Below are positions 8,566-17,996 of a DNA stretch of 64,000 nt, in pieces. Made by a program: the position numbers and the translations under genes. The stretch comes from Thiocapsa rosea (GTDB lineage: Bacteria > Pseudomonadota > Gammaproteobacteria > Chromatiales > Chromatiaceae). Where the stretch lies: assembly GCF_003634315.1 (NCBI RefSeq), contig NZ_RBXL01000001.1, positions 4,940,501 through 5,004,500 on the forward strand. The letters run 5' to 3'. The first letter of the stretch is position 1. Every line of letters begins with the position of its first letter. Below the pieces are notes generated by a model. The model was not told where the DNA came from. It saw only the letters and a program-made list of their open reading frames with translations, and did not search any database.

Positions 8566-10023
8566 TCAGGCACTCGGCGGCTCGTTCTTCAAGAGGTCTG
8601 CAACGCCGAGCATCAAACGACCGATCGCGGCTCCGGCTCCGGCTCCGGATTCGCCCGGGTCGCCCAACAGGAACAACCAGACCGACTCCGAGGTCGCAAC
8701 TGTCCCCGCATCGCTCGATTGTGGCGCGCGCACGTCGCCGAGTCGATCGCGGATTGCCTCCAGGCTCTCGGGACGGCCGGCGAGATCCAGGCCGATATCG
8801 CGATCGAAGGCATCGACAACCGCGTACAGGTGCTCGATTCCGAGTTCAGAGAGATCCGCAACAAGCCGGTGTGCGCCGACCCGTCCGGGCAGGAGATCCG
8901 GCTCGAGAGCGGCAACGAGGAAGGGACCGGCCCCCTTTTGCAGTCGCGCCGCGAGGCCCGCCTCGCCCTGCCCGCGCAGATCCTCGATCAACTGCCTGCG
9001 CATCCGGTCGGAAAGATCCGCGGCGACCTGGTTGAACAGGGGCATCCCGCCGAGCTCCGCATCGACCGGGATCAGAAAGACGTGGGCGTCGGGGCGGGGC
9101 GCGGCATCGCCGCCGACCGCCGCATAGGTCTCGACGAGTCGAAACAGCTCCTGGTGACGCGCCTGATCCGTCTGCGCAAGCCGCTCGACATTCGGGCCGA
9201 CCATGACGAATGTATAGACCCCGAAACCAGACACCGCACGACGATAAAGGCGATCGAGGCCACCCGAGCTCTCGATACGCACCGCCGACCCCGCCGACGG
9301 GAAATACGCCATGGCATGGTCGCGTGCAAGACGCGTCGGACCGCTGCCCGAGCCGCTCAACTCGCGATGCCGCGTGAGCCCGTCCGCCGCCGCCGTCTCG
9401 ATCGCGCGTCGTGCCCGAGGCGCACTCAGTACGAGCGCCCGCTCCGCGACGGAGCCCTGGACCTGCTCGCCCCCTTTGGCCACCATCTCGCGCACAATGT
9501 CCGCCAGCGGTGCACAGTTGCCGAGGATCAGCGCCTCGGTGCCTTCGGCCGGATCGATCACGGACGAATAGAGACTGGACACCAAGGCATCGAGCCCGTC
9601 CCGCGTCGAGATCGACATGGATCGCGCAGACAGACACTCGGCCGCCACCTCGGCACGCAAGATTTCGGGATCCTGACTGAACAGCACCGGGGGCGCGCCG
9701 GGATCGTTGAACAGAATACCCTCGGTCGGACGCGCCGCTCCCGGAAGCGAATCGGACGGTAGCAAGGTCGATGGCCGCGCGTCCTCCGCAAGGGTCTCGT
9801 CGATGCCCTGCCATGGCGGGGGCTCCGTCGCCCGCGCAACTGGTGGAACCCGTTCCGACGCGGCGCCGACCGGAAGATCCGGACGCGTACCGGCACACCC
9901 GGCGAGCGAGACGGCGAGCCCGAGCACACCACAAGCAGCGACGGATCGCACCCGCCCATCCGCGCGAAAACGGCGAAACCGCCGCACGGCAGCGGCAAGG
10001 GTGTGGTGCAAAGGTGTCTCCAC
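8566..10023 (-). CDS. Putative lipoprotein of unknown function
   Basis: About 485 aa. The N-terminus has a hydrophobic signal segment ending in a lipobox (VSLAGC|AG), so the mature protein is probably anchored to a membrane through the cysteine. The rest has no motif I recognise, with mixed alpha/beta-looking segments and a final LLLGDPGESGAGAGAA stretch. The GTG at 10023 has GGGAG upstream and is my start. The frame remains open upstream into the divergent methyltransferase region, so a shorter start nearer the lipobox is possible. The extension beyond 10023 is not likely to be translated. Confidence 0.6.
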   Translation of the reverse strand: METPLHHTLAAAVRRFRRFRADGRVRSVAACGVLGLAVSLAGCAGTRPDLPVGAASERVPPVARATEPPPWQGIDETLAEDARPSTLLPSDSLPGAARPTEGILFNDPGAPPVLFSQDPEILRAEVAAECLSARSMSISTRDGLDALVSSLYSSVIDPAEGTEALILGNCAPLADIVREMVAKGGEQVQGSVAERALVLSAPRARRAIETAAADGLTRHRELSGSGSGPTRLARDHAMAYFPSAGSAVRIESSGGLDRLYRRAVSGFGVYTFVMVGPNVERLAQTDQARHQELFRLVETYAAVGGDAAPRPDAHVFLIPVDAELGGMPLFNQVAADLSDRMRRQLIEDLRGQGEAGLAARLQKGAGPFLVAALEPDLLPGRVGAHRLVADLSELGIEHLYAVVDAFDRDIGLDLAGRPESLEAIRDRLGDVRAPQSSDAGTVATSESVWLFLLGDPGESGAGAGAAIGRLMLGVADLLKNEPPSA

Positions 10024-10322
10024 GATGTAACCGTCTCCCGGTATCGGGTCAGTAAAAGTCGATTCGGCGCCGACCGCTGCACTGGCGGCACCCTGACCGG
10101 CGTCTGCGTTGCGGACTCGGCGCGGTGTGCAGCATAACGGATCGCGCAGACCGATCCGACGCCATTTCGATCCGTTGCACCGCCGAGCCGGTTGCCGATC
10201 GACCCGCACGCCCCGACATCCCGGAAAACGCAACCGGGGACCGAGCATCGCGCACAACCCGAACATGCGAGCACTGCGGCCCGATTCATCCACGACCCGA
10301 TTCATCCCCAACAGCGAAGACC

Positions 10323-10925
10323 ATGTATCCGATCGATAAACCCTACTCGGAAGCCTGCGAAGAAAACAAGCAACCGATTCTCGACGTGATCGGCCCGCTC
10401 TTTCAAGAGGTCCGACATCTGCTCGAGATCGGGAGCGGCACCGGTCAGCACGCGGTCTTCTTCGCCGCCGCCCTACCCCATCTCGTGTGGCAAACCAGCG
10501 ACTGCGCCCACTATCTCCCCGGGATCCGGGCCTGGCTGGACGATGCCGACCTACCCAACCTGCCACCCACGCGCGTGCTCGACGTCACCGGCACCTGGCC
10601 CGACGAACGCTTCGACGGCGTGTTCAGTGCCAACACCGCCCACATCATGTCCGAGCCGGAGGTCGAGGCCATGTTCGACGGAGTCGGGCGCGTCTTGGTC
10701 GACGGCGGTTGTTTTGCGCTCTATGGCCCCTTCAACATCGGCGGTCGCTACACCAGCGAGAGCAACGCACGCTTCGACGCCATGCTGCGCTCGCGCGACC
10801 CCGCGATGGGCATCCGCGACCTCGACCGCTTGATCCGGATGGCCCGCGACAACGGCATGGAGTTGATCGCGGATCACCCGATGCCGGTCAACAACCGCAC
10901 TCTGGTCTGGCAGCGCATCCCTTAA
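10323..10925 (+). CDS. DUF938 SAM-dependent methyltransferase-like protein
   Basis: 200 aa with the class-I methyltransferase motif I EIGSGTGQHA at about residues 34-43, and the DUF938 pattern (N-terminal PYSEACEENKQPIL, later SANTAHIMS and LYGPFNIGGRYTS). DUF938 is widespread in proteobacteria and its substrate is unknown to me. The ATG at 10323 is within a longer open frame; homology begins here. The stop codon (TAA, 10923-10925) is supplied by the left arm of a repeat. Confidence 0.8.
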   Translation: MYPIDKPYSEACEENKQPILDVIGPLFQEVRHLLEIGSGTGQHAVFFAAALPHLVWQTSDCAHYLPGIRAWLDDADLPNLPPTRVLDVTGTWPDERFDGVFSANTAHIMSEPEVEAMFDGVGRVLVDGGCFALYGPFNIGGRYTSESNARFDAMLRSRDPAMGIRDLDRLIRMARDNGMELIADHPMPVNNRTLVWQRIP

Positions 10926-11105
10926 ACCGCGCCTGACGGGGTATGCGGTGCTTTTGGATTGGATCAGCCTCGGCAGATTCGGCGAGAGTCGGAGTCTGCT
11001 CGGCTTAAAGTATTGAATAATAAAAACTTCTAACAGCCTCTCCAGCGAGACCGAGGAAACCTTCAAATTCAAACACAGAATGAGAATGACGCGTTTCACT
11101 CTGTA
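10921..11105. repeat. Degenerate composite CGCG-terminus element (A then B)
   Basis: It opens with CTTAAACCGCGCC directly at the DUF938 stop and continues with a family-A interior (GTATGCGG). An AT-rich linker (TAAAGTATTGAATAATAA) follows. It ends with a worn family-B interior read in reverse (GAGAATGACGCGTTTCACTCT). The distal arms are poorly preserved. Confidence 0.6.
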
Positions 11106-11132
11106 TTTGTGAATCGTTCCTCAGGAGCATCT

Positions 11133-11696
11133 ATGCCCGAGACACCGAAAGACGACCCCCGGATCGCACGCGCCCGCGCGGCATGGCAGTTTCGCGGTCA
11201 GAAACGACCCGACTTCGCCGTCGAGCCCGGTCCCGATCAAGAGTCCGTGTGGGACTACCCGCGCCCGCCCGCGATCCGCCCCGAGCCGCGCCCCGTCCGG
11301 GTCATCTCCGGGGCGGTGACCCTCGCCGATTCGATCCACGCGGTTCGTGTCTGCGAGACCGGAAGCCCGCCGACACTCTATGTTCCGCCGCAGGACGTCG
11401 CGATGGACCTCATGACGGTCTCGCCGACACGCAGCTTCTGCGAATGGAAAGGTCAGGCACGCTATTTCCGGCTCAAGGGTGCCGCCGGTTCCACAACCGA
11501 CATCGCCTGGTGCTATCCGGACCCGCTCCCGGGCTTCGAGCCCCATGCCGGCTGGATCTGCTTCTACCCCGGACGCGTCGCCTGTTTTCTCGACGGGGAG
11601 CGCGTCATCGCGCAGCCCGGCGGCTACTACGGCGGCTGGATCACCGCCGATGTCGTCGGTCCATTCAAGGGCGAGCACGGCACATCCCACTGGTAA
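11133..11696 (+). CDS. DUF427 domain protein
   Basis: 187 aa. The C-terminal two-thirds match DUF427, including CEWKGQARYF, the TDIAWCYPDPLPGF region, and a C-terminal GWYGGW-like GGYYGGWI segment. These are compact beta-rich proteins of unknown biochemical role. The ATG at 11133 has AGGAG upstream. It is flanked by repeats on both sides (10921-11105 and 11817-11902). The 3' intergenic 120 bp shows nothing else. Confidence 0.8.
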   Translation: MPETPKDDPRIARARAAWQFRGQKRPDFAVEPGPDQESVWDYPRPPAIRPEPRPVRVISGAVTLADSIHAVRVCETGSPPTLYVPPQDVAMDLMTVSPTRSFCEWKGQARYFRLKGAAGSTTDIAWCYPDPLPGFEPHAGWICFYPGRVACFLDGERVIAQPGGYYGGWITADVVGPFKGEHGTSHW

Positions 11697-11816
11697 CGAA
11701 ACCGGCGTCGAGGCATTCGGTATCCCGGCACCTGAACCCTGTAGGGGCGAATTCATTCGCCCAGACACGTCGGCAGATGCCTTCCCGGAAATGACCCCAC
11801 CGTCTGAATCAAACGT

Positions 11817-11902
11817 CTGAACCGCGTTCACGCCGAGAGGCTTGGTACGCTCGACAGACTGGGCTACCTTAGAGACCGATCGTCACTCTGAACGCGGTTC
11901 AG
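11817..11902. repeat. CGCG-terminus element with GAACCGCG variant arms
   Basis: 86 bp with perfect 13-bp arms CTGAACCGCGTTC / GAACGCGGTTCAG. The arm substitution (AAA to GAA) is matched at the other end. Unlike most units it lies upstream of a start: the right arm ends one nucleotide before the ybaK ATG, so the usual ribosome-binding region is repeat sequence. Confidence 0.8.
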
Positions 11903-11903
11903 C

Positions 11904-12386
11904 ATGAAAGCCTCGAAAGCACCCGTCACGCAAGCCATCCGCGCACTGCGCGCCGCCAAGGTGGCCTTCGAAGACCACCCCTATACCTACATCGACGGGG
12001 GCGGAACCGCGCAATTCGCGCGCGAGCACGGCGTCGACGAGCATCTGGTCGTCAAGACCCTGATCATGGAGGACGATCGGGGCAACCCCATGATCGTCCT
12101 GATGCACGGCGACCGGCAGGTCTCTACCCAGGCGCTGGCGCGCGCGATCGGGGTGAAACGCGTCCAGCCCTGCGCGCCGGCGATCGCGGACAAGCATTCA
12201 GGCTATCAGGTCGGCGGAACCTCGCCTTTCGGCACACGGCGCGTCATGCCGGTCTACTGCGAAAGCGGGATCGCCGCGCTGCCGCGGATCTACATCAACG
12301 GGGGCAAGCGCGGCTACATCATCTCGCTTGCGACCGCCGATACCCTCGCCCTCCTCAAGCCCACACTGGTCGAGATGGCGACCTGA
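11904..12386 (+). CDS. ybaK: YbaK/EbsC-family Cys-tRNA(Pro) deacylase
   Basis: 160 aa, the usual YbaK length. It belongs to the INS-like trans-editing family that hydrolyses mischarged Cys-tRNA(Pro). Recognisable blocks are the N-terminal VTQAIRALRAAKVAFEDHPY, the lysine in HLVVKTLIM, the GYQVGGTSPFGTRR loop and the C-terminal INGGKRGYIISL. The ATG directly abuts a repeat arm and no Shine-Dalgarno is visible, so initiation may be inefficient or structure-dependent. The SDR remnant follows 13 bp later. Confidence 0.9.
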   Translation: MKASKAPVTQAIRALRAAKVAFEDHPYTYIDGGGTAQFAREHGVDEHLVVKTLIMEDDRGNPMIVLMHGDRQVSTQALARAIGVKRVQPCAPAIADKHSGYQVGGTSPFGTRRVMPVYCESGIAALPRIYINGGKRGYIISLATADTLALLKPTLVEMAT

Positions 12387-12399
12387 ACGGAGTCCCCTC

Positions 12400-12777
12400 A
12401 TGAGCGTTCCAGTCTGCGTCATCGTCGGAACCGGGCCGGGCAACGGCGCGGCCTTCGCCCGACAGTTCAGCCGTGCCGGCTATCTCGTGGCCCTGCTCGC
12501 GCGCAGTCGGGACGTACTCGACACGCTGGTCGCGGAGATTGCCGGGACCCGGGCCTACGTTTACGACGCCGCCGATCCGAACGACGCCGTGCGCGTCTTC
12601 GACGAGATCCGCCGTGCCTGGTCGCGCCTGCAATGCCGACTGGTCCGAACAGCGTTCCGGCCGAATCGAGCCCCGACGTCCAACCGCCGGAGCCGGACTC
12701 AAGAGCGCCGAACCAACCTCTGCGCCAATCCATCGCGACGCCAGAAGCGACGAACCGTCGATCGCGTCAACCGATAG
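12400..12777 (+). pseudogene. Truncated short-chain dehydrogenase (5' fragment)
   Basis: The first ~75 codons encode a clear SDR Rossmann start (VCVIVGTGPGNGAAFARQFS, then ARSRDVLDTLV and VYDAADPNDAVRVFDEI). After about residue 77 the frame turns into arginine-rich low-quality sequence, which is the antisense of the convergent gene. Normal SDRs are about 230-250 aa, with the catalytic YxxxK near residue 150; that part is absent. A GGAG lies before the ATG, so the fragment could still be translated. I infer a deletion with its junction at about 12.62-12.70 kb. Confidence 0.7.
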
Positions 12778-13712
12778 GCGATGTCTTCGCAGGGATCGAG
12801 CAGGACCGCGGCGAGCCCCCCCCGCTTGATCTGCGCTTCGAGCACGGCGATCGTCGTGTCCAAGGCGAGCAACGCCGTCGACCAGCCATCGAGATCCCGC
12901 TCAAGCAGCGCCGCACCGAGCCGGTCCCAGAGCACGAGATGACGGCGTCCGGGGAGCGACTCCAGCGGCGACCACCCTTCGAGCGCGCGATGCGCAACCC
13001 CGCACCATCGCGCCAAACCCGCGGCCAGCGGATCATCCCCGACCACCGCATCCGGCGGTGCCCCCGAGCGATCCGGCAGCACACCGCCTCCCCAGGTCCA
13101 GATGCCGTTGATTGCCGGACGCCGGGCCTGCTCGCGAAGACGATTGACCTCGCTGGCGTAGAAGAGCATCTGCACCTCGTTCATCAGGCCGCGCCAGCGC
13201 CGGGCATCCGCACCGCTCGGGACCTCGAGCGGGACAGGCCCCCCGATGACGCGCTCGAGCGGTTCCGTGCGCAGGTCCAAGGCCCGATCCGCTCCCAGAT
13301 ACCAGCGGTTCGGGTGCGGCGCCGTAAGCCTCAACCCGTCCGCGGCGAAGTGGCTGTTGAAGAGCGCGACCAAGGCATCCGCCTCCGCCCGGTCGGGCGC
13401 GACACCGGTGCCGGCGAAGAGCAGCAGACGGTCGCGATCCGGGCGCAGATGGACCGGATCGGCATGCATCCAGTAGCCGTCCGGCCGTTCATCGGGCGCC
13501 TCGCCCAAGAGGCTGATCGCGGCCGTCGGGGCATCGCGTTCGGGGTCGGTCGAGACGCCGACGTGCCTCAGAAGGGCCGTCGCAGCGTCGTGCCCACCGG
13601 TCGGGATGCGCTCCGCACGCGCGAGCAGCCGATCGATGGCCGGGACCTTCGGGAGTGTCTCCGGAGCCGTCGGGATCGGGCCGAGCAGGCCGGGGCAGAT
13701 GAGGGTCAGCAT
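12699..13712 (-). CDS. COG4255/RpfE-type conserved protein (annotated elsewhere as phosphoglycerate mutase-related)
   Basis: 337 aa. It begins MLTLICPGLLGP and contains DGYWMHADPVHLRPDRDR, LRLTAPHPNRWYL, LMNEVQMLFY and NGIWTWGGG, segments I associate with the RpfE/COG4255 family. It is often labelled as related to phosphoglycerate mutase/alkaline phosphatase proteins, but I see no metal-binding set that would prove catalysis. It is convergent with and overlaps the SDR remnant. The upstream neighbour on the same strand is an amino-acid permease 40 bp away, so the two may be co-transcribed. Confidence 0.6.
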   Translation of the reverse strand: MLTLICPGLLGPIPTAPETLPKVPAIDRLLARAERIPTGGHDAATALLRHVGVSTDPERDAPTAAISLLGEAPDERPDGYWMHADPVHLRPDRDRLLLFAGTGVAPDRAEADALVALFNSHFAADGLRLTAPHPNRWYLGADRALDLRTEPLERVIGGPVPLEVPSGADARRWRGLMNEVQMLFYASEVNRLREQARRPAINGIWTWGGGVLPDRSGAPPDAVVGDDPLAAGLARWCGVAHRALEGWSPLESLPGRRHLVLWDRLGAALLERDLDGWSTALLALDTTIAVLEAQIKRGGLAAVLLDPCEDIAYRLTRSTVRRFWRRDGLAQRLVRRS

Positions 13713-13751
13713 AATGGTTCCGGAACGGCGGAGACGGTGATGGCGTGCCCC

Positions 13752-15041
<1,290 letters not shown>

Positions 15042-15095
15042 AGTGCCGACATCCGAGGTCGTGTCCCGATCGACGTCGCGCCGATTGCAAGCGAA

Positions 15096-15557
15096 TCACA
15101 CGACAAGCCGCGGATCGAGATCGAAGGGTTGCAGGGTCGCCGTCGCGAACACCGTGCCGGCTGCCCCATGAGCGGGATTCAACAGCAGGTTGCGTTGCTG
15201 CGGGATCAACACACTCGGGACCGAGAGTGCGAGCGATTGGCCGCCGGTCAACCAAGCGGTACCGATCGCTGCGGTCGAGTCGGGTGCGGGATCCTCGCGC
15301 CGGTCCGCAGGCAGCCCGGTGTCATCCAAGAGCAAGACCTGGTCATCGGGAAGATCGAGGGTGACCAGACGATACCGATTGAGCACCTCGCTTCGATGCA
15401 GATGCACCAGCAGCTCAAGCGCCGCCAGCGCGATGCTGTCCGAGGCGTACACCGCCGCATGACCCTTGCGGTTCCAGCGTCCACCGTAGATCTTCGCGCC
15501 CGAGCCGTCCAACGCCGTATCGGCGAATCGTTCCTTGACGAGCCGATAGACCCGCAT
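15096..15557 (-). CDS. RES-domain toxin
   Basis: 153 aa with the RES pattern: arginine in GGRWNRKGHAAVYAS, glutamate in LAALELLVHL, and serine in the LALSVPSVLIP stretch. RES proteins are NAD+-degrading toxins (NADase or NAD+ phosphorylase) of type II systems. Its ATG overlaps the stop of the upstream Xre gene by one base (TGATG), so the two are translationally coupled. This gene order (antitoxin first) is typical of Xre-RES modules. Confidence 0.88.
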   Translation of the reverse strand: MRVYRLVKERFADTALDGSGAKIYGGRWNRKGHAAVYASDSIALAALELLVHLHRSEVLNRYRLVTLDLPDDQVLLLDDTGLPADRREDPAPDSTAAIGTAWLTGGQSLALSVPSVLIPQQRNLLLNPAHGAAGTVFATATLQPFDLDPRLVV

Positions 15558-16045
15558 CAGCTGTAGACGCCGTGCTCCAGACGTCCGATGAGGTCATGCA
15601 CCTGCGTGGCACCGGCCTCGGTATCCAGATGCTCGATCGGCGCCGTCCCGCCCAGCGCCTTCGCCGGCTCGCCGAGCCACCCGGACGCGGCGGAGGTGTC
15701 GCCCTCGAAGAGATCCACCGCATCGCTGAACGCGGCCGCAATCCGGTAGACACGATCGCTCTCTTCCGGAGACAGACGTCCGTCGGGGCTGCGCCGACGC
15801 CGGGTCAGCGTCGATGGCGCGATCTTGGCGATCCGTAGCAGGGTTTGCTGCGGCCGGCCGAGGACCTCGGCCAGACGCTCGATAACCGCCACCGGAAAGC
15901 CGCGGCGGCTCTCCGCGACCAGCTCCGCCCGATCGGTCGGGAGCCCGAGCCGCAGGAAGACCGTCGCCCCGGCTCCGGGAGCGATATCGGCGTCGGCGAC
16001 CCCGGAAAAAACCGGAATCCGGAAGAGACCCGCGTGCGCTGTCAT
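15557..16045 (-). CDS. Xre/MbcA/ParS-type antitoxin
   Basis: 162 aa from the ATG at 16045, which has GGAGG about 8 nt upstream; the frame extends further but without support. The middle region (VAVIERLAEVLGRPQQTLLRIAKIAPSTLTRRR) resembles the helical Xre-like domain. The C-terminal part (about 100-160) resembles the toxin-binding DUF2384 region, including the ALGGTAPIEHLDTEAG segment. It neutralises the RES toxin and probably represses its own promoter through the palindrome immediately upstream. Confidence 0.85.
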   Translation of the reverse strand: MTAHAGLFRIPVFSGVADADIAPGAGATVFLRLGLPTDRAELVAESRRGFPVAVIERLAEVLGRPQQTLLRIAKIAPSTLTRRRRSPDGRLSPEESDRVYRIAAAFSDAVDLFEGDTSAASGWLGEPAKALGGTAPIEHLDTEAGATQVHDLIGRLEHGVYS

Positions 16046-16058
16046 CAGGAAACCCTCC

Positions 16059-16076
16059 AAATGCGATATGGCATTT
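16059..16076. promoter_or_regulatory. Candidate Xre operator palindrome
   Basis: AAATGCGATATGGCATTT reads the same on both strands except at one symmetric position pair. It sits 13 bp upstream of the antitoxin start, where it would overlap the promoter, consistent with autoregulation of Xre-RES systems. Confidence 0.6.
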
Positions 16077-16233
16077 AGAGTACACCCAAATGGAAATCGC
16101 GCAACCACTCACCCTTCCCCGGCCTGAGCGCAACGCGACGATCCCAGCCGAATCGACCGACCCGCCCACCGCAACGCGGACGGTCACCAAAAACTACAAA
16201 CGCCACCTCCCTGCAAACTCCCAAAAAAATCAC

Positions 16234-16318
16234 ATAAAACGCGCCGCTCCAACCCCACAGAGATCCACAACGCCAACACCACCCACCAAGACCCCACATC
16301 CCCCCGAGCGCGTTTTAT
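16234..16318. repeat. CGCG-terminus element with AAAACGCG variant arms
   Basis: 85 bp, arms ATAAAACGCGC / GCGCGTTTTAT. The substitution is compensated across the arms. The interior is strikingly poor in G on the plus strand, unlike other units. The stop codon of the AsnC-domain gene (16315-16317) is inside the right arm. Confidence 0.7.
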
Positions 16319-16584
16319 ACGGAGAACATCGCCTCGAGGTCATGCCGCGAATACGCCTTGAAGGCCAGCAGGGTGTTCGTCTTCTCGATCCCTTCGATCT
16401 TGAGCAGATGGTTCGTGACCAGCTCGGCGAGATCGTCGTTGTGGACGACACGCACGATGGCGATCAGATCGTAGTTGCCGCTGACCGAGAAGACCTCTGA
16501 GATTGCGCTCATACCGGCCAGCTCGTCGGCGATGTCGTTGATCTTGTCGCGCGCGACATTGATGAGAATGATTGCCGTGACCAT
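16315..16584 (-). CDS. Stand-alone Lrp/AsnC ligand-binding (RAM) domain protein
   Basis: 89 aa consisting only of the RAM domain of Lrp/AsnC regulators: VTAIILINVARDKI, the central VSGNYDLIAIVRV with its conserved G-x-YD, and IEGIEKTNTLLAF. No DNA-binding helix-turn-helix is present. Such proteins form the ligand-binding oligomer alone and are thought to modulate partner regulators or respond to amino acids. Stop codon within a repeat arm; upstream lies a 430-bp repeat tract. Confidence 0.88.
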   Translation of the reverse strand: MVTAIILINVARDKINDIADELAGMSAISEVFSVSGNYDLIAIVRVVHNDDLAELVTNHLLKIEGIEKTNTLLAFKAYSRHDLEAMFSV

Positions 16585-16632
16585 GACTTACTCCTCGTAA
16601 AAGATGTCCGAATCCGATCGATCCTGAGTGCC

Positions 16633-16939
16633 CTTTAAACCGCGCCCGGTGCGGTATGCGTAAATGTGTTGGAATGGCTTGGCCGTGCCAGCCCCGACGA
16701 CTGTCGGAGCTGGCGCGATTTAAAGTATTAAAAAATATAAAATTATAAACCGCGTCCCCGCTAAGGGTCGTGGATGGTAGCTTCTCAATAAGTCGGGGCG
16801 AACTCGCGTGATCACTAGAGCAAATCAACAACTTGCGGAACCGCATCGGCTGTTTGCCACGGGTTATTGAGAAGTTACCGTGGATGGACCAAACGTCGAA
16901 CCCACTCGAAAGTGAGTATCTCGCTCTGGACGCGGTTTA
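16633..16939. repeat. Composite CGCG-terminus element (A plus B), interrupted by a small transposon-like insert
   Basis: Unit A spans 16633-16725 (arms CTTTAAACCGCGCC / GGCGCGATTTAAAG, one mismatch), followed by an AT-rich linker. Unit B spans 16746-16939 (arms TAAACCGCGTCC / GGACGCGGTTTA) and carries a 104-bp insert. Subtracting the insert and one copy of its 6-bp target duplication leaves 84 bp, the normal unit size. This explains most of the 427 bp between the AsnC-domain gene and rluB. Confidence 0.75.
16776..16879. mobile_element. 104-bp MITE-like element
   Basis: Terminal inverted repeats GGTAGCTTCTCAATAA (16776-16791) and TTATTGAGAAGTTACC (16864-16879) match at 15 of 16 positions. The element is flanked by an exact 6-bp direct repeat GTGGAT (16770-16775 and 16880-16885), as expected for a target-site duplication. 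There is no room for a transposase, so it would be mobilised in trans. The parent IS family is not identified. Confidence 0.8.
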
Positions 16940-17011
16940 AGCCATTCCGGTTCATTCCCCCCTCTCCCCAACCCCTCTCCCGCGAGGGGGTGAAGGGCTA
17001 AGATGGATCAC

Positions 17012-17920
17012 TCAGCGATCGCCCCGCGGTCGACCCCACTTGGGACCGCGTGCGAAGGGGGACTCGCCGCTCGGTTGTTTGGACTGCCAAGGTTTTGCCC
17101 CGGGGCGGACCTGCCGGCGCTTGGGCACCGGCGGTGTCAGACCGGCCTGCGCCATCAAGGTCTTTTGCTCGTCCTCGGACAGGGGTCGCCAGTTCCCGGT
17201 ATAGAGACGCCGACCAAGCTCGATGTTGCCGTAGCGGATGCGGATCAGGCGACTCACCTGGCAGCCGGCGGCCTCCCAAAGCCGACGCACCTCGCGATTG
17301 CGGCCCTCGCGCAGGACGACATGAAACCAGCGATTCGCACCCGTGCCGCCGCGTTCGGTGACCGCATCGAACTTGGCGAGCCCGTCTTCCAGCTCGATGC
17401 CGGTCGCGAGTCGCTCGAGCGTTCCCTCGGGGACATCGCCGAGGATGCGCACGGCATACTCGCGCTCGACCTCGCGCGAGGGATGCATAAGCCGGTTTGC
17501 CAGCTCGCCGTCGGTGGTGAAGAGGATCAGACCGGAGGTGTTGATGTCGAGCCGGCCGACCGCGATCCAGCGGCCCTCTTTGGGTTTGGGCAGACGACGA
17601 AACACCGTCGGGCGCTCCTCGGGATCACGCCGCGTGACCAGCTCGCCTTCGGGCTTGTGGTAGGCGATGACTTGGGGAAGCTTCTCTCGCCGCCCCCTGA
17701 GCTTGACGTCTTGCCCGTCCACGCGGATCCGATCGCGGCTGGTGACTCGATCCCCGAGCTTGGCGAGATCGCCGTTGACCCGGATCCGCCCCTCGCTGAT
17801 CCAGCCCTCGATGGTGCGCCGCGAGCCCAGGCCCGCATCGGCGAGGGCTTTTTGCAGGCGCACGGGCTCCTCGGCGGGAGGCGGCGGGGGCGATGGGGGC
17901 AAGCGTCGGTCGGTTTTCAT
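17012..17920 (-). CDS. rluB: Ribosomal large-subunit pseudouridine synthase (RluB-like)
   Basis: 302 aa. An S4 domain at about residues 20-70 (VRLQKALADAGLGSRRTIE) is followed by the RsuA/RluB catalytic domain, with the catalytic aspartate in VGRLDINTSGLILFTTDG. The C-terminal tail is basic and proline-rich. RluB modifies U2605 of 23S rRNA in E. coli; RluB versus RluE/F is judged from overall pattern and the scpAB neighbourhood, the usual RluB context. The start is the ATG at 17920; the longer open frame upstream is a REP-like palindrome and not coding. Confidence 0.88.
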   Translation of the reverse strand: MKTDRRLPPSPPPPPAEEPVRLQKALADAGLGSRRTIEGWISEGRIRVNGDLAKLGDRVTSRDRIRVDGQDVKLRGRREKLPQVIAYHKPEGELVTRRDPEERPTVFRRLPKPKEGRWIAVGRLDINTSGLILFTTDGELANRLMHPSREVEREYAVRILGDVPEGTLERLATGIELEDGLAKFDAVTERGGTGANRWFHVVLREGRNREVRRLWEAAGCQVSRLIRIRYGNIELGRRLYTGNWRPLSEDEQKTLMAQAGLTPPVPKRRQVRPGAKPWQSKQPSGESPFARGPKWGRPRGDR

Positions 17921-17938
17921 GAAGGTTCTCGGGTTGGA

Positions 17939-17967
17939 GGATGGGTTTCGCTGTGCTCTACCCATCC
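17939..17967. repeat. REP-like palindrome, copy 2
   Basis: GGATGGGTTTCGCTGTGCTC followed by TACCCATCC. Arms GGATGGGT (17939-17946) and ACCCATCC (17960-17967) are perfectly complementary. It lies between scpB and rluB and is in opposite orientation to copy 1. Confidence 0.65.
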
Positions 17968-17996
17968 TACGACTGGGTGTGGGTGCCTCGCGGCGA

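Noticed and set aside
8566-10566. Extending the lipoprotein frame upstream to 10566
   Set aside because: The extension overlaps the start of the DUF938 gene on the other strand and lies before a convincing signal peptide and lipobox.
16776-16879. Calling the insert a complete insertion sequence
   Set aside because: At 104 bp it cannot encode a transposase; only the ends and target duplication are IS-like.
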